This document shows positions 45,453 through 58,154 of a stretch of DNA of 64,000 bases, one piece after another. Source of the stretch: Tragulus kanchil (lineage: Eukaryota; Chordata; Mammalia; Artiodactyla; Tragulidae). Where the stretch lies: assembly GCA_022376925.1 (NCBI GenBank), contig JAIOJX010000005.1, positions 14,722,501 to 14,786,500 on the forward strand. The letters are read 5' to 3'. Each line of letters begins with the position of its first letter. Position 1 is the stretch's first letter. A program made the position numbers and the translations under genes. The notes below the pieces were generated by a model, which ran no database searches, was not told the DNA's origin, and was given only the letters and a program-made list of their open reading frames with translations.

Positions 45453-46684
45453 TGGTTTTCAAAGAGTTGAGAACCACTGTGTTAAGTGCTCATGACTCCT
45501 TATAATTTAAACACAGACCTGTATTTGTCCAGTGTTCTACTGAACAGCTTGCCTTCAAACCCTGCATAGCCCTTTTGTCGTGTCCAGGGCAAATTTCCTC
45601 ATCCAGCTTCACAAAACTTCCTCGCCATCTCTGCTCTTGGGGTTTTCTCTCTCTTGCTGCCCTTCTGTTACTCTTACTCATAAGCTATATGGAGCAATCA
45701 TATTGTGGATACGGGGTAACAAAGAGGCTCTTGTGCCTGACACCGACTGTATTGCACAGTTCACATTACACGGTGGTCTTTCTAAAGTTTCAAAGCTGAC
45801 CACCTTCCCAGCATACACTGCCGGCCGGACTGAACCCCTTCCCCTCAGCGCGGCCATACTGCCCAGGCTCCATCTGAGTTCTTTAGTCTCCTTCCCACCC
45901 CCACTCATGCCCTGTACTTCTTCCCTGTGACCACATCTGCAGTTCTCAAGACAAGTTCTTATGTTCCCGGAACAGACTTGGACAGATTTCCCAGGCAGAG
46001 TCATTCCCACCCCATCTCTCCTTGCTCACTGCCAAAATCTGTAATCATCCTCCAGAAGTGAGCTCAGCCATCACTCCCACTTTGGAGTTTTCCCTCAACT
46101 TGCCAGACTGGATTGCTGGGTCTGAGAAAGCCTGAAGTTGCTTCCCATAAGCCCTTGAGTCATCACACTTCTGTGCTGTAACTCCTCGTCTATACCCCCG
46201 ACTGTAATGCCGGCTCCTCATAAAATCACAATCAGCCCGTGTTTATAAGAGACCAGACACAGAAGAGAGATGTGCCAAGCATTCCTTGAGTAGATTAATG
46301 AGTCTTGCACTCATATGGTATATTTCTTCCAAGGAATATCATTTTCAATCTCTGGTTTATGAGCTTGGATTAATATTTCCCCATGGTACTTGAGACTTCT
46401 TTTATACATCCTTAAGAGTAGAATTAAACCATACTTAATATAATTATTGCCTATCTGCCACAGGCAAAGCAATCGGGGCTTGAAAACAAACAAACGAAAG
46501 ACAACCCGTAGTGTAGTGACGCTCACCGTCGCGAGGCCATGGCTGCATCAGAGATGTTTGAACGTTAATCAAAGTTCATTTTACAGGAGCGGAAGCTGAG
46601 TGAGGTGAAGCCTCAAAGGCAGGTTGTAGTAGAATTAGACTAGCACCAGAATTTCCAAGTAGGAAGAACACAGACAGACACACA

Positions 46685-46716
<32 letters not shown>
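46685..46716 (+). repeat. (ACGC)n microsatellite
   Basis: About eight CGCA tetramers following ACACAC. A CpG-containing tetramer repeat. Confidence 0.95.
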
Positions 46717-46802
46717 GAAACACAGAGAGTAGGAGAGTGCTTTACGTGCAGGAAGCGTTCATATCTAGCCAGTAAATAACACCTGCTTTATGTTGTTAAT
46801 TT

Positions 46803-47089
46803 TAAAGGTGTATTTATTTATTGTGGTTTACTTGGGGCTGTGCTGGGTCTTTGTTGATGCACACAGGCTTTCTCAGGCGGTGGTGCAGGGGCTTCTCGAA
46901 GCAGTAGCTCCTCTTGTTGTGGAACCGGGGCGCTAGAGTGCTTGAGCTTCAGTAATTGCCCCACATGGACTCTAGAGCACAGGCCCAGTAGTGGTGTATG
47001 TGCTCAGGTGTTCCCCAGACCAGGGACCAAACCTGCGTCCCACGCTTTGGCTAGCAGGCTGCCAGCCACTTGGACCACCAGGGAAGTCC
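46803..47089 (-). repeat. CHR-type SINE
   Basis: Reverse orientation: TATTTATTTATTG tail, body phrases such as CTCTTGTTGTGGAACCGG, AGACCAGGGACCAAACC, and head ending ACCACCAGGGAAGTCC. Confidence 0.9.
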
Positions 47090-47109
47090 TTGTTTTAGTT
47101 TGTATTTAT

Positions 47110-47455
47110 TTATATATTTATTTATTTTTTTTGAGAGGAAAGTAGAGTTTATTAGAGTGGGAAAAAGGAGAGTCACTGCCAGTACAGCGGGCCAGCTAAG
47201 GGAGAGCATGGGAGACGCTGCTAGCACAGTGGGCCAGCTCAAGGGAGAACCAACATCAAGCGGGGGTCTTTGATCTATTGTATAGCCAGAGTCTAAGGAG
47301 TGGTGTAGGGGTCTTAAGGATCATTGCTGATTGGACGGTGTGCTGGGTGGGGTGGAGTGATGACTGCAGCCTGAGGGAAAGACAGTAGGGTCCAAGGAGT
47401 GGCATGGGGTCTTAAGGATTGGACGGTGTACTACAGCCTGAGGGAGGGAAGCACA
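47110..47455. repeat. Unclassified repeat-like segment with internal duplications
   Basis: Two pairs of internal near-repeats: CAGCGGGCCAGCTAAGGG with CAGTGGGCCAGCTCAAGGG, and GTCTAAGGAGTGG...GGGTCTTAAGGAT with GTCCAAGGAGTGG...GGGTCTTAAGGATTGG. It begins next to an AT-rich run. An LTR fragment or a small minisatellite is possible; I cannot assign a family. Confidence 0.4.
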
Positions 47456-47463
47456 ATAAGCTG

Positions 47464-47595
47464 TTTTTATGTTTTATTAATTAATTACTTGATCTGGGAT
47501 TTTGGGGGGGCGGGGCCACACTGTGTGGCATATGGGATCTCAGTTCCCTTATCAAGGATTGAACCTGTGCCCCCTGCGACTGCCAAGGAAGCCCT
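47464..47595 (-). repeat. Short tRNA-derived SINE
   Basis: Reverse orientation: GTGGCATATGGGATCTCAG, GGATTGAACCTGTGCCCC, and head ending GCCAAGGAAGCCC. Confidence 0.8.
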
Positions 47596-47813
47596 ATGAC
47601 ACCTGTTTTAAAGATTGGAACCATTAGTAAAATGATACGATTGATTGTAGCCTCCGACAAGTAATTTAGACTCTGAGCCGCACTTTCTCTCACTTACAAA
47701 GCAGGGGTAGTAATGGCTGCTGTCTGTAGTGTTGTGGGAATTATGAATGATGCAGGTGAAACACTGTCAGCTAGGGATGCTTCCACTGTGAGCAGCGTAA
47801 AACCCGGTCATAT

Positions 47814-47935
47814 CTGGAGAAGGAAATGGCAACCCACTCCAGGATTCTTGCCTGGGAAATACCATGGACAGAGGAGCCTCGTGGTCTAGAGTCCATGGGG
47901 TCGCAAGAATCAGATGTGATTAGTGACTGAACACA
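47814..47935 (+). repeat. Bov-tA body fragment (no tRNA head)
   Basis: CTGGAGAAGGAAATGGCAAC, TTGCCTGGGAAATACC, CCATGGGGTCGCAAGAATC. The tRNA-like head is missing. Confidence 0.85.
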
Positions 47936-48477
47936 ATGAAGACTAAGAAATACAGCTATATCACCAATGTAACACTAATTTGAACATATATCATTTATTA
48001 GAACATCTATAGGCTATGTCAATTATCACTTTGGAGAATCATGTTATCATACTGAAATTATACTCAGAGAAGCCCTAGGGAAACAGTGGAAATGTTTAAA
48101 GTAGATTTTCCCTATGAAAGGTCTTCATAAATCTTACAGATCTTGCAGAATATAAGACATGAACTGGAAAATCCATGAAAATAGATTAAATTTGGGGGTA
48201 TAATAGTTATCTCTCTCAACTAATTGATGTTTTATATTGTATAAATAAAATAAGACTTAATGTTTTTATTGTGAAGAAAACAATCATAGCATCTTAAGCA
48301 GATAAGAATTTTTTATAATATATACTAAAAGTTTGGATGGAGAAATGCCCAGCAGAATTCTTCTAGTAACAGTGCTATCCCATCACCGTCCCTAGCTAGA
48401 GAAAAAGCTACAAGAGCAACGGTTTGGCTTTTAAGCGTCTGTAGTAGAAATATCAGGAGGAAGAGAATGGGGGGTAA

Positions 48478-48636
48478 CTTTTTAAAAAACCTTTATTTAT
48501 TTGGCTGTGTTGGGTCTTAGTTGTGGCATGCAGAATCTTTTAGCTAATGGCATGTGGGAATCTAGTTTCTTGTCCAGGGATAGAACCTAGGCTCATGCAT
48601 TGGGAACATAGAGTCTTAGCCGCTGGGAAATCCTCG
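48478..48636 (-). repeat. Short tRNA-derived/CHR-like SINE, diverged
   Basis: TTTATTTATTTGGCTGTG, GGGTCTTAGTTGTGGCATG, GGGATAGAACCTAGGCTC, ending CGCTGGGAAATCC. Confidence 0.75.
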
Positions 48637-48698
48637 GAATAGCTTTTCAATAGCCAGTGAATATGACCTTCCACAGGAACCTACCATAAGAGGCTTAA

Positions 48699-48908
48699 TT
48701 TTTGTCGTTTAGTCGCTAAGTCATGTCCGAGTCTTTTGCAGCATCTTGGACTGTCGCCCACCAGGCTCCTCTGTCCCTGGGATTTCCCAGGAAAGAATGC
48801 TGGACTGGGGTTGCCATTTCCTACTCCAGGGGATCTTCCCAACCCAGGAATTGAACCCACCTCTCCTGCATTGGCAGATGGATTCTTTACCACTGAGCCA
48901 CCAAGGGA
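48699..48908 (-). repeat. Bov-tA SINE
   Basis: GTCGTTTAGTCGCTAAGTC, CACCAGGCTCCTCTGTCC, GGGGTTGCCATTTCC, GAATTGAACCCACCTC, and head CACTGAGCCACCAAGGGA. Confidence 0.93.
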
Positions 48909-48909
48909 A

Positions 48910-49804
48910 AGAGTTGCTAATAAGCAGTAGTTGAAATTTCAAATAAATCTTTGAGGTTTGCTGTGAGTTTCGTAGTCGTCTTGATCTCTATGCCCTTAAA
49001 CAGTGAACGTCTCACTGCAAAGAGGCAATCAAGTGTTGGCTGGTTTTGGTTAGTGCTCTGTGGTGCTCCCACATCGTGTCTTATACATTTCTTGAGATTG
49101 TCCTGGGATGGCGGGGATTTGGTGACTTGAGTGATGAATGCCATTATTTTGTCATTAGCCTTCACGGTAAAGATCCAATATTAAGCTGGTCTTTATATCT
49201 ATTTTTAGTACCTTGTACTTGAAGGCAGAGGACATTAGATAAAACCCCCAAACACAGTGAGGACCATGAGAGAATGAAAATATGTAAGTGGAAACATGAA
49301 GAATCAAGCCATCCTTTATCATCCCTAACAGCTTCAATAAAATGACTAACTCTTCTCAGAGTCAAAAATAATTCAGAATTTAACTGGCAAGGGTATTTTA
49401 AGGTTCTGTCTTTTTCTATTTTTCTCTGGCTTTGGTGAAGCTATGAATTATGTTACAGGCACTGAGCATCTTGAAATAGGAGTTACTAAGACAACGTCTT
49501 GAATTAAGAATTAATTGCATCTTTAAAAATTCTCTTATATGCCCATACAAACATACTGGTATTGTGCTTCTCATCTCGTCTTGGCTCAACATCTTCCTAA
49601 ATGGAGATTATATTCTTTAAATTCTGAAAGTTAACATTTTCACACATCCACAAGTAGAATCCTTGACAGAGAATCTTCCTCCAAAAGGAAAGCTACTTGC
49701 TGCACATAATGGAGTCATATTATATACTTAGTGGGTCTCCAGGCTCAACTTCCACCAAATCATAGTCAATAGCTGCTGTTACCTGAAAGTTGCTTCCAGA
49801 GTTC
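48910..49804. other. Non-coding stretch
   Basis: AT-rich sequence with no recognised gene or transposon. The short open frames are not recognisable. Confidence 0.5.
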
Positions 49805-51988
49805 CCGTGATTATTTGTCAAAAGTACTTGGACTTTTGGTTGCTTCTCTTAATTTCATGTTGTGAACATGAGGTTCCTCTAACGTGGTGAATTATGTGCC
49901 TTTGAATTTGAACTATGTAAGAGCTGGAAGGTGCTCCTGATGGTAGGAACAAAGTATTCCTGGAAATAGCTCTGTTCTTTAGAGAAACAGAAGCCTTCCT
50001 GTGGACACAGAATATTAAGGGTGAAAGACTCCGTCAGTAACATACAACTCAACCTACTTAATATTATTCATAGAGAACCGAAGCACAGATTAGTTACCTC
50101 ACTTATTCGGGACTATAAACTAGTGGCAGGAGGAAAACAAAATTCCAGGCGTTTGTGAGCTTAGAGCTCCTTCATACCATTTTATGGAAATAATAATGGT
50201 CCTCTTCCCATCCGCTCCATTGGGCACCTCCAGACTGGGTGTCAGCCATTGTACTAGGTGTTACGGATACAAAGGGGTTGAGACATGATCTTGCCCTTAC
50301 AGAGCACATACTCTTTAGAATCTTGGAGGGGAATGAGAAACATGGGAAGGCCCTGATCTGAGGAAAGTCATCTCTGCCCATAGAAGAGAGGGGCACAGTA
50401 GCAGTGATAGTGATTTAAATTAAAGGAAGCCTTTTTTCTTACTAATTCTGTCTGGTTCACAAAAATCTGTCTTAAGAGTTGTCTCCTGGCTCCATGTCCA
50501 GAAGAATGAGAAAACAAATCTTGGCTCAGCCTTTTGCTTTATGCGTCTCACTGTCTTTATCTACACGTAAGAATGATGACAATATCTAACCCTTAGGCTT
50601 GTGACAGTAACAGCAGAACCTCTAAAGTGTGCAGTAAGGGGAAAAACTCACTATAGAGGAGGTAGCCCTCAGAGAATCTGATCTTCTTCCTGTATTTATC
50701 CAGTCCAGTGTTTTGTTCAATTTGCCCTTCAAGCCTACGAGGAGCGTTTCCTCAATACCATTCCTTTTATGCCTCTTGGATCTGGTGGCTCCGAAGCTGC
50801 TGGCAATGCAAAGCCCTTAGAAATTTACAAGAGACACTGTGGTTGGTGAGGGTGGGAAGAGCTGAGTTGGACATGTAGAGTGGACAATTTTTGGTTCTTT
50901 CTAACCGTGATTATTTGTCAAAAGTACTTGGACTTTTGGTTGCTTCTCTTAATTTCATGTTGTGAACATGAGGTTCCTCTAACGTGGTGAATTATGTGCC
51001 TTTGAATTTGAACTATGTAAGAGCTGGAAGGTGCTCCTGATGGTAGGAACAAAGTATTCCTGGAAATAGCTCTGTTCTTTAGAGAAACAGAAGCCTTCCT
51101 GTGGACACAGAATATTAAGGGTGAAAGACTCCGTCAGTAACATACAACTCAACCTACTTAATATTATTCATAGAGAACCGAAGCACAGATTAGTTACCTC
51201 ACTTATTCGGGACTATAAACTAGTGGCAGGAGGAAAACAAAATTCCAGGCGTTTGTGAGCTTAGAGCTCCTTCATACCATTTTATGGAAATAATAATGGT
51301 CCTCTTCCCATCCGCTCCATTGGGCACCTCCAGACTGGGTGTCAGCCATTGTACTAGGTGTTACGGATACAAAGGGGTTGAGACATGATCTTGCCCTTAC
51401 AGAGCACATACTCTTTAGAATCTTGGAGGGGAATGAGAAACATGGGAAGGCCCTGATCTGAGGAAAGTCATCTCTGCCCATAGAAGAGAGGGGCACAGTA
51501 GCAGTGATAGTGATTTAAATTAAAGGAAGCCTTTTTTCTTACTAATTCTGTCTGGTTCACAAAAATCTGTCTTAAGAGTTGTCTCCTGGCTCCATGTCCA
51601 GAAGAATGAGAAAACAAATCTTGGCTCAGCCTTTTGCTTTATGCGTCTCACTGTCTTTATCTACACGTAAGAATGATGACAATATCTAACCCTTAGGCTT
51701 GTGACAGTAACAGCAGAACCTCTAAAGTGTGCAGTAAGGGAAGAACTCACTATAGAGGAGGTAGCCCTCAGAGAATCTGATCTTCTTCCTGTATTTATCC
51801 AGTCCAGTGTTTTGTTCAATTTGCCCTTCAAGCCTACGAGGAGCGTTTCCTCAATACCATTCCTTTTATGCCTCTTGGATCTGGTGGCTCCCGAAGCTGC
51901 TGGCAATGCAAAGCCCTTAGAAATTTACAAGAGACACTGTGGTTGGTGAGGGTGGGAAGAGCTGAGTTGGACATGTAGAGTGGGACAA
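49805..51988 (+). repeat. Tandem duplication L (49805-50887 / 50905-51988)
   Basis: Direct repeat, offset 1100, with filler of about 17 bases. Includes MIR-like traces (near 50041-50115 and 50545-50630). Nearly identical copies; GGGGAAAAACTC at 50638 versus GGGAAGAACTC at 51738. Confidence 0.97.
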
Positions 51989-52417
51989 TGGGAAGAAAGC
52001 TGTCGTGGCAGCCACTGCCGGCTCCAGCACCACGACGGACGTGTGGCTGCCAGCCCACCAGCCTAGGCCGGCTCTGGAGCAGCCGGCTGAACGAAGAGCC
52101 TTCAGCCCCAGGCTTCAGAATTTCCACTCCACCCTCTTTGCTCACCCTCTGCCATGTGAGTATCAAGAGGGGCTAGTGTAGAATCATTTAGACAAATGTC
52201 ATTCTCTACACTGGGAATAGTTGGACATATCTAAGGGTTTTTTAAATTATAAAATAATGACAATTTTCATTATTGTAAAATGAATGTCATGTTTAAAAAT
52301 TGGAAACAAAAATGTCAAAATACAAACATTTAATATTTTGAAATGTCACCATCTTCTAAACACAAGCATGGCAGTGAATTGTTGAAAAAAGGATTTGCTG
52401 TATGGATAATCAGTATT

Positions 52418-52720
52418 TTTTGAGGGGGGAGGGCGCAGGTTGGGGAGGGAGTGGGGCGGGTGGGCCACTTCTATTGGTCTTTCATTTGTCCATTTTCATC
52501 CATCTTTGTTCTTCTGCCGTGTGGGCCTCGCATCGCGGTGGCCTCTGTTGTCACAGAGCACAGGCTCTGGGCGCATGCGCTCCAGAGCTCCAGCTCGGTA
52601 ATTGGACACCTTGGTCCAACCGCTCCGCGGCACATGGAATCTTCCCAGGCCAGGGATCGAACTGGCACCGCTTGCACTGCAGGGCGGTGTCCTTACCCAC
52701 TGGACCACCAGGGAAGCCCA
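52418..52720 (-). repeat. Young CHR-like SINE
   Basis: G-rich tail 52442-52460, CACTTCTATTGGTCTTTC, CATCCATCTTTGTTC, GCGCATGCGCTCCAGAG, GGATCGAACTGGC, and head ending GGGAAGCCC. Perfect 13-bp target duplication GATAATCAGTATT (52405-52417 / 52721-52733). Confidence 0.95.
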
Positions 52721-52738
52721 GATAATCAGTATTGCACC

Positions 52739-52945
52739 AGGGCTTCCCTGGTGGCTCAGTGGTAAAGAACCCATCTGCCAATGCAGGAGACACAGGTTTG
52801 ATCCCCAGATAGGGAAGATCCCCTGCAGAAGGCAACCCACTCCAGTCGTCTTGCCTGGGAAATCCCACGACAGAGGAGCCAGGTGGACTACAGTCCATGG
52901 GGTGGCAAAAGAGTCGGACATGACTTACCGACTAAAGAACAACAA
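52739..52945 (+). repeat. Bov-tA SINE
   Basis: GGGCTTCCCTGGTGGCTCAG, CAATGCAGGAGACACAGG, GTTTGATCCCCAG, CTACAGTCCATGGGGTGG, GAGTCGGACATGACTTACC. Lies head to head against the preceding minus-strand SINE. Confidence 0.94.
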
Positions 52946-52959
52946 TTCACCACTGTTTC

Positions 52960-55770
52960 AGGAAAGGAACATTTTTTCCTGAAAAATGTCACAATGATAA
53001 TAAATATATTCAGAGAATTCATTGCATCATTTCAGGTATCTTGATTTATATGTATATTATTATACATATTTAGTATAATATGTGTATTAAATTTGGGAAA
53101 CCAGTGAATATGCCTATGTCAAGGACACCTTTGATCTGTAATCATAATAAATTAATATCTAGTACTCTCTGCTTTCTGGGCATTATAAAATACAAAAATA
53201 AATGCCCTCAGAATGCTCAGAGTCTAGTTGGGGAAACAACCCTTTCTGCTGCCAGAAACTGACCTCAGTGTCTTGCTAGCAGCTACTGACTGTGGTCCAA
53301 GATTCTAAAAAAAGGCATCCCAACTCACAAATCAACTCCAAATTGCAGAAGAAATACAGTTGCACATTTACCACCAGTTTTCTTGTCTTTTTTTTAATGT
53401 CTCTGGTGCTGCCTCATCTACTGTCTATCCAAGGAGAAATGTGTTGCTGGGCCTTTGTTCTACTTACACATTAAAATACAGGATTAAGGACATTATTCAC
53501 ATGGGTCAGGCTAGTGGGCTTTAAAATTTTTAGATTATTCATAGAAATTTTTGCTTCCAGTTACCTAAATAACTGCCTTAGTTCTTTAAAAGTATACTCA
53601 TAGGATGAAATTGAGTCATATTCAAAAGAATGTTTGTTTATCCACTTATCTGGTACACCAGAAAAGGGAGCCATAGATTTATCCAAATCTGAGTTGCCTG
53701 GCAACTGCATCAGCTTTCCGTTCTAGTTAACCAGCTGTGGGTGAAGCTGCTAGAGTTCAAGGACTGAGCTAACACTCACATATTTACAGGAGGCCTAGAG
53801 CAACAGCCAACCTGGTCTCTGATCTCAATAGAATCAGTGCTTCTGGCATTTATAAGATAATAAGCTCCTAGAGTTGAAAAGGGCCCAAAATGTTATTTAA
53901 TCTAAGTGCCATCCTGTCTGTGACTTCACTGCTGAGCCCTGGACCAACCACTCCATAAACATCTGCCAGTCAGTGAACCATTAAACTCAAAACTTTTTTC
54001 AACAATGCATTAGCATGCTTGAGTTTAAACAGATGGTGAGATTTCCAAATAATAACAATGTTTATGTTTCAACATTTTTTGTTCTCCAATTTTTTTAAAA
54101 GGACACATACTTGTTTTACAATGAAGAAAACCATTGTTGTTTATCCCATCTTTGGACAGTTTTTAACCCATGAAAATTCTTCCTTGGACTGAGACAAAAA
54201 TCTCTCTCTCTGTTCTCCCTATTGAATATAGTTTGCCACTTGGTGCCTTATAGAGCAAATCTAATGTCTTTCCCGTGTGACAACCTAGCAACATTTTGTC
54301 CTCATCTAAGTTTTTCTTCCAGGCTAAATTCTCCTTTTCTTTAATCAAACCTGGTGCACATAGTGCCGAGTCCGTCATCATCTTAATCAATCATCTCTAA
54401 ATTTAAAGTGGTTTTCTTACATTGTTTTGAAACTACTACCCTGAGAGTAGAAGACAGCCTTCAAGGGATCACGGAATAAGTTCAGACCATGACTTAACTT
54501 GGTGCCATGCTTCTGTAAGGCAACTCAAAAGTGCATAACCTGATTGATATAAACAATATTTGAACTTGATAGATATTGAATTTATTGGGGACAAAAACTT
54601 TGGTGGCTTGTCCACATACATAGTTATTAAACAAAGCCTCGTCCATCGTGTTGATATATTTTAGAGTTTTTGGACCCAAATATAAGACCTTAAATTTACC
54701 CTGCTAAATCTCATTTAATTCTGTCTCTCCGTTTAATCAGTCAAAGACTCCTTATTCTTCTCTCCAGTATACCCTTTCTTTCAGCTTGGTGTCATATTAA
54801 CATGTGATGAACCGCATTGTCTATACTCTTCCCCAAATAGGTGACGAAACCATTTAATGGATACAAAGGACAGAGTCCTACATAAATCTTGAAAGCTATC
54901 CCCAGCCTGACAGTGATCCATTAATCCACCTTTGATTACAGTCATTGAAACAGTTACTAATCCTTGTCTCTAGCCCATAATCCTCTCTTCGTGAAGGATA
55001 TATATATCATGAAGAACCTTGTCAAATACTTTCCAAGAGCCAGAAGAAGAGAACTAAGATATGCTGGCCACTTCTTGCCTTCAAGTAATTTATAGTCCCT
55101 CATTTAATTCAATTGGTTATTTAACACATTTATTGATCATGTATTATATTCCAGATGCTCTTCTAGGCTCTGAGGCTGTATAGAAAAACAAGATTTTCTA
55201 AAATTCCCTCACATACAAGTATTATCCTCATTTTGCAGAGTAGGAAAATGAGGGCCAGAGATGTGAACTAACTCCCAAGGCAAACATATAATTCCCACTG
55301 CTACACATACACACAACATATAATTCCCACTGGAAGAGCACAGAGATAGTTACAAGCAGCAGCTGTTTCTGAGAGGCACAGAGACTTGGGGATCTGGGAA
55401 ACTTTTCTTTTTATTAGTTTTATAGTATACCCTTTTGTTCTGCTAAAAAATCCAGCTTCAGTTATTACTTTTTCAATAAAAGTCTAGTTCATTATGGTTT
55501 TGTTAGGGGGAAGGGTAGTGGTGAAAGATTATGAACATGAACTTTAATTTGTTATACAGAAGGACAAAGACAAATACAAGATATTCTAAACTGCTGGTGT
55601 CCTTTGCATTAAACACAGTATTAGTGTTCTCTTTGAAAACTGAGAGCACTAAATGACCTCAGTGTTCACCCTCTTTTCTGTGCCAGGACTTGGAGCTATG
55701 GTACAGTAAACATAAAAGCTATATATGTATCCTTTTTCTTGAAGTTCTTCCCATGCCAGATAAGGGAACT
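52960..55770. other. Long AT-rich non-coding stretch
   Basis: No gene recognised. Faint MIR-like sequence around 55195-55270 (TTTTGCAGAGTAGGAAAATG). The short open frames have no recognisable protein content. Confidence 0.5.
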
Positions 55771-55785
55771 TGCCATATTCTTTTT

Positions 55786-56169
55786 TTTTTTTTTTCTTTT
55801 GTGGGGGTAGGGGGAAGGCCGCTCTAGAGTTTCTTTCTTTCTTTATTTATTAAAAGATTTATTTATTTATTTATTTTGGCGGGGGTAGGGTGGGGAGGGA
55901 GAGGAGCAGGTGGGCCACTTCTATTGGTCTTTCTTTTGTCTATTTTCATCCATCTTTGTTCTTTGACTCCTGTGGGCCTCCCATCGCGGTGGCCTCTGTT
56001 GTCGCAGAGCACCGGCTCTGGGCGCATGCGCTCCAGAGCTCCAGCTTGGTAATTGGACACATCAGTCCTGTCGCTCCGCGGCACATGGGATCTTCCCAGG
56101 CCAGAGATCGAACCAGCACCCCTTGCACTGCAAGGCGGTGTCCTTACCCACTGGACCACCAGGGAAGCC
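55786..56169 (-). repeat. Young CHR-like SINE, longest copy
   Basis: Extended tail: two G-rich tracts (GTGGGGGTAGGGGG near 55800 and 55881-55899) with a CTTTCTTT run between, suggesting a tail duplication. GTTCTTTGACTCC, GCGCATGCGCTCCAGAG, and head ending GGGAAGCCC. Target duplication CCATATTCTTTTT (55773-55785 / 56170-56182). Confidence 0.93.
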
Positions 56170-56319
56170 CCATATTCTTTTTAATACTTGCGTTATATAA
56201 TCCTGCAGGAATGTACCGTATCTGAGTTAACCAACCTCCTATTGAGGGACGGTTGCCTTGTTTATAACCTTTACAATTGATAGCAATTATTTTAATTTCT
56301 TTAATTCAAAATATGTAAC

Positions 56320-56518
56320 ACATACTGAGTGTCACACTGTGTTTCAAGCAGTTTACAAAAGGGAGTTCAGTTCATCTCTAACTCTTTGTGGTAGACACTG
56401 ATCCTATCATCCCTGCCCTACAGATGAGGAAACTGTGAGTAGAGCAATGGAGTGATTCGTTCCGGGTCACACAGCTGCAAAAGCAGAAGTTGGCCTTCAA
56501 GACCAGGCTGTTCTGGCT
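56320..56518 (-). repeat. MIR SINE
   Basis: CTACAGATGAGGAAACTG, GGGTCACACAGCTGC: the classic MIR core in reverse orientation. Confidence 0.75.
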
Positions 56519-57832
56519 AAGAATTTGTGTTTTTTGAGGGGCTTTGATTCCTCTTCATTGCTGCAGCACAATTGTCTATTTCTGAAGTAGATTGGTTGCT
56601 AGGCATAAGGAATGAAGCGTTCTTTTCGTAGCCAGCATTAGCATGCGGGAAAAAAAAGTGAGATGAGAAAAAAATAGGTGATAAAATGCATCTAGGGCCA
56701 CTTCCATTCCAGTTTACTAACCTTACTCCCCACAACCTTGCAAAGCATGTTGGACGCAGGCAGATCTAACCCTTTCAAACGCTGTCTCCCTGTGAGGCCA
56801 AACACATTGAAGTAGAAATGACAGTCCAACAAATCAGCTGTTAAATCTTGCAGAAAAATAGTACAGACACTGGTGTAATTTTGCATGAAGTTTTTGTTAG
56901 GGTGCATGCTTTTATGTTAAGGGTAAACAATCTAAGTTTTCTAAAAGGTGAATTTGTTTCAAGAAATCTTTTTTTTATCGAAACTACAAGTATAGCTTCT
57001 TAGTCAGAAGAGAAGCAATTTTGTTGTCATGAAAAACTCAGAAGCCAACATGGACTTAATTCTTTTTCCCAGATGCAATGTAATTGGTTCTCTGGTGCCA
57101 GTTTTTGTATTTCTTAAAGATGACATCGCATGCTGCCAGTAGTAATACTGTTTGGGTCTCATCAGTCTTGAGGGGGAGCCTTTGTCAACAGTTTGAGTTT
57201 TAAACTTGACAAACTCCACTCTCCCACGCTCAAGTGGTAAATACCAAAAAATAACTGCCAGTTTCTTTTAGTACATACAACGCTAATGAGTTCACTGCTC
57301 TAATTTTACTTCTAGCCTTTGGTACAGCTGAAGCTTTGCCTGTGTTTTAGTAATGACCTAAATGTTTGCACATTTTTGAAAGTCTGAGAATATGAATCAC
57401 CTTGAGAGAAATAGATTTGATCAGAACACGAGAGCTACATCTGAACAATTTCTTTACTCTTGTTAGTGGTGGTAGAAATGCAGTTTGAACTTTAGGATGA
57501 AAAAAAACTATGGAGAAAAATGAAGAGAGGGTATTAATGAAAGCATATGCAACTCTTAGCAACCAAAAGAGAAACATTCAGAAAGTTAATGGCTCAGCTG
57601 GGAGACGAATTAATTTGGTGTCCTAAGAGAAAAGATAATACTTCTCAAGATTTAGAAGGACTTACAAATAAATTTCCAAAAATATTGAAAATATTTGAGA
57701 TGCTTCCTGGCATTTCCTTTGACACCCACAGAGGTGAGACCCACTGAAGATGCTCCCCTGTATCTGGTGTCTCTGGTTTAGCATGATCTTATTTTACAAC
57801 TCTGTAATTTGTAGATAATGCAATGCAAATAT

Positions 57833-58154
57833 ATATTTTTAAACATTTATTTATTTGTTTATTTTTGGGGGAGCGGGTTGGGGAGGGAAGAGGTGGGCGG
57901 GCTACTTCTGTTGGTCTTTCATTTGTCTGTTTTCATCCATCTTTGTTCTTTGGCTCTTGTGGGCCTCCCATCGTGGTGACCTCTGTTGTCAAAGAGCTCC
58001 GGCTCTGGGCGCATGCGCCCCAGAGCTCCGGCTCGGTAATTGGACACGTCAGTGCAGCCGCTCTGCGGCACATGGGATCTTCGCAGGCCGGGGATGGAAC
58101 CAGAGCCCCTTGCACTGCAAGGCGGCCCTTACCCACTGGACCACCAGGAAGCCC
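57833..58154 (-). repeat. Young CHR-like SINE (first copy, with junction deletions)
   Basis: G-rich tract about 57867-57889, TTCTGTTGGTCTTTC, GCGCATGCGCCCCAGAG, and head CCACCAGGAAGCCC (one G short). Target duplication TGCAAATAT (57824-57832 / 58155-58163). Confidence 0.92.

Larger units (their letters stand above)
43454..45691 (+). repeat. Tandem duplication K (43454-44570 / 44570-45691)
   Basis: Direct repeat, offset 1116-1119. It contains L2, CHR and short SINE copies. The poly(A) run is 20 in copy 1 and about 22 in copy 2. A substitution at 43742/44859 distinguishes the copies. Confidence 0.97.
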
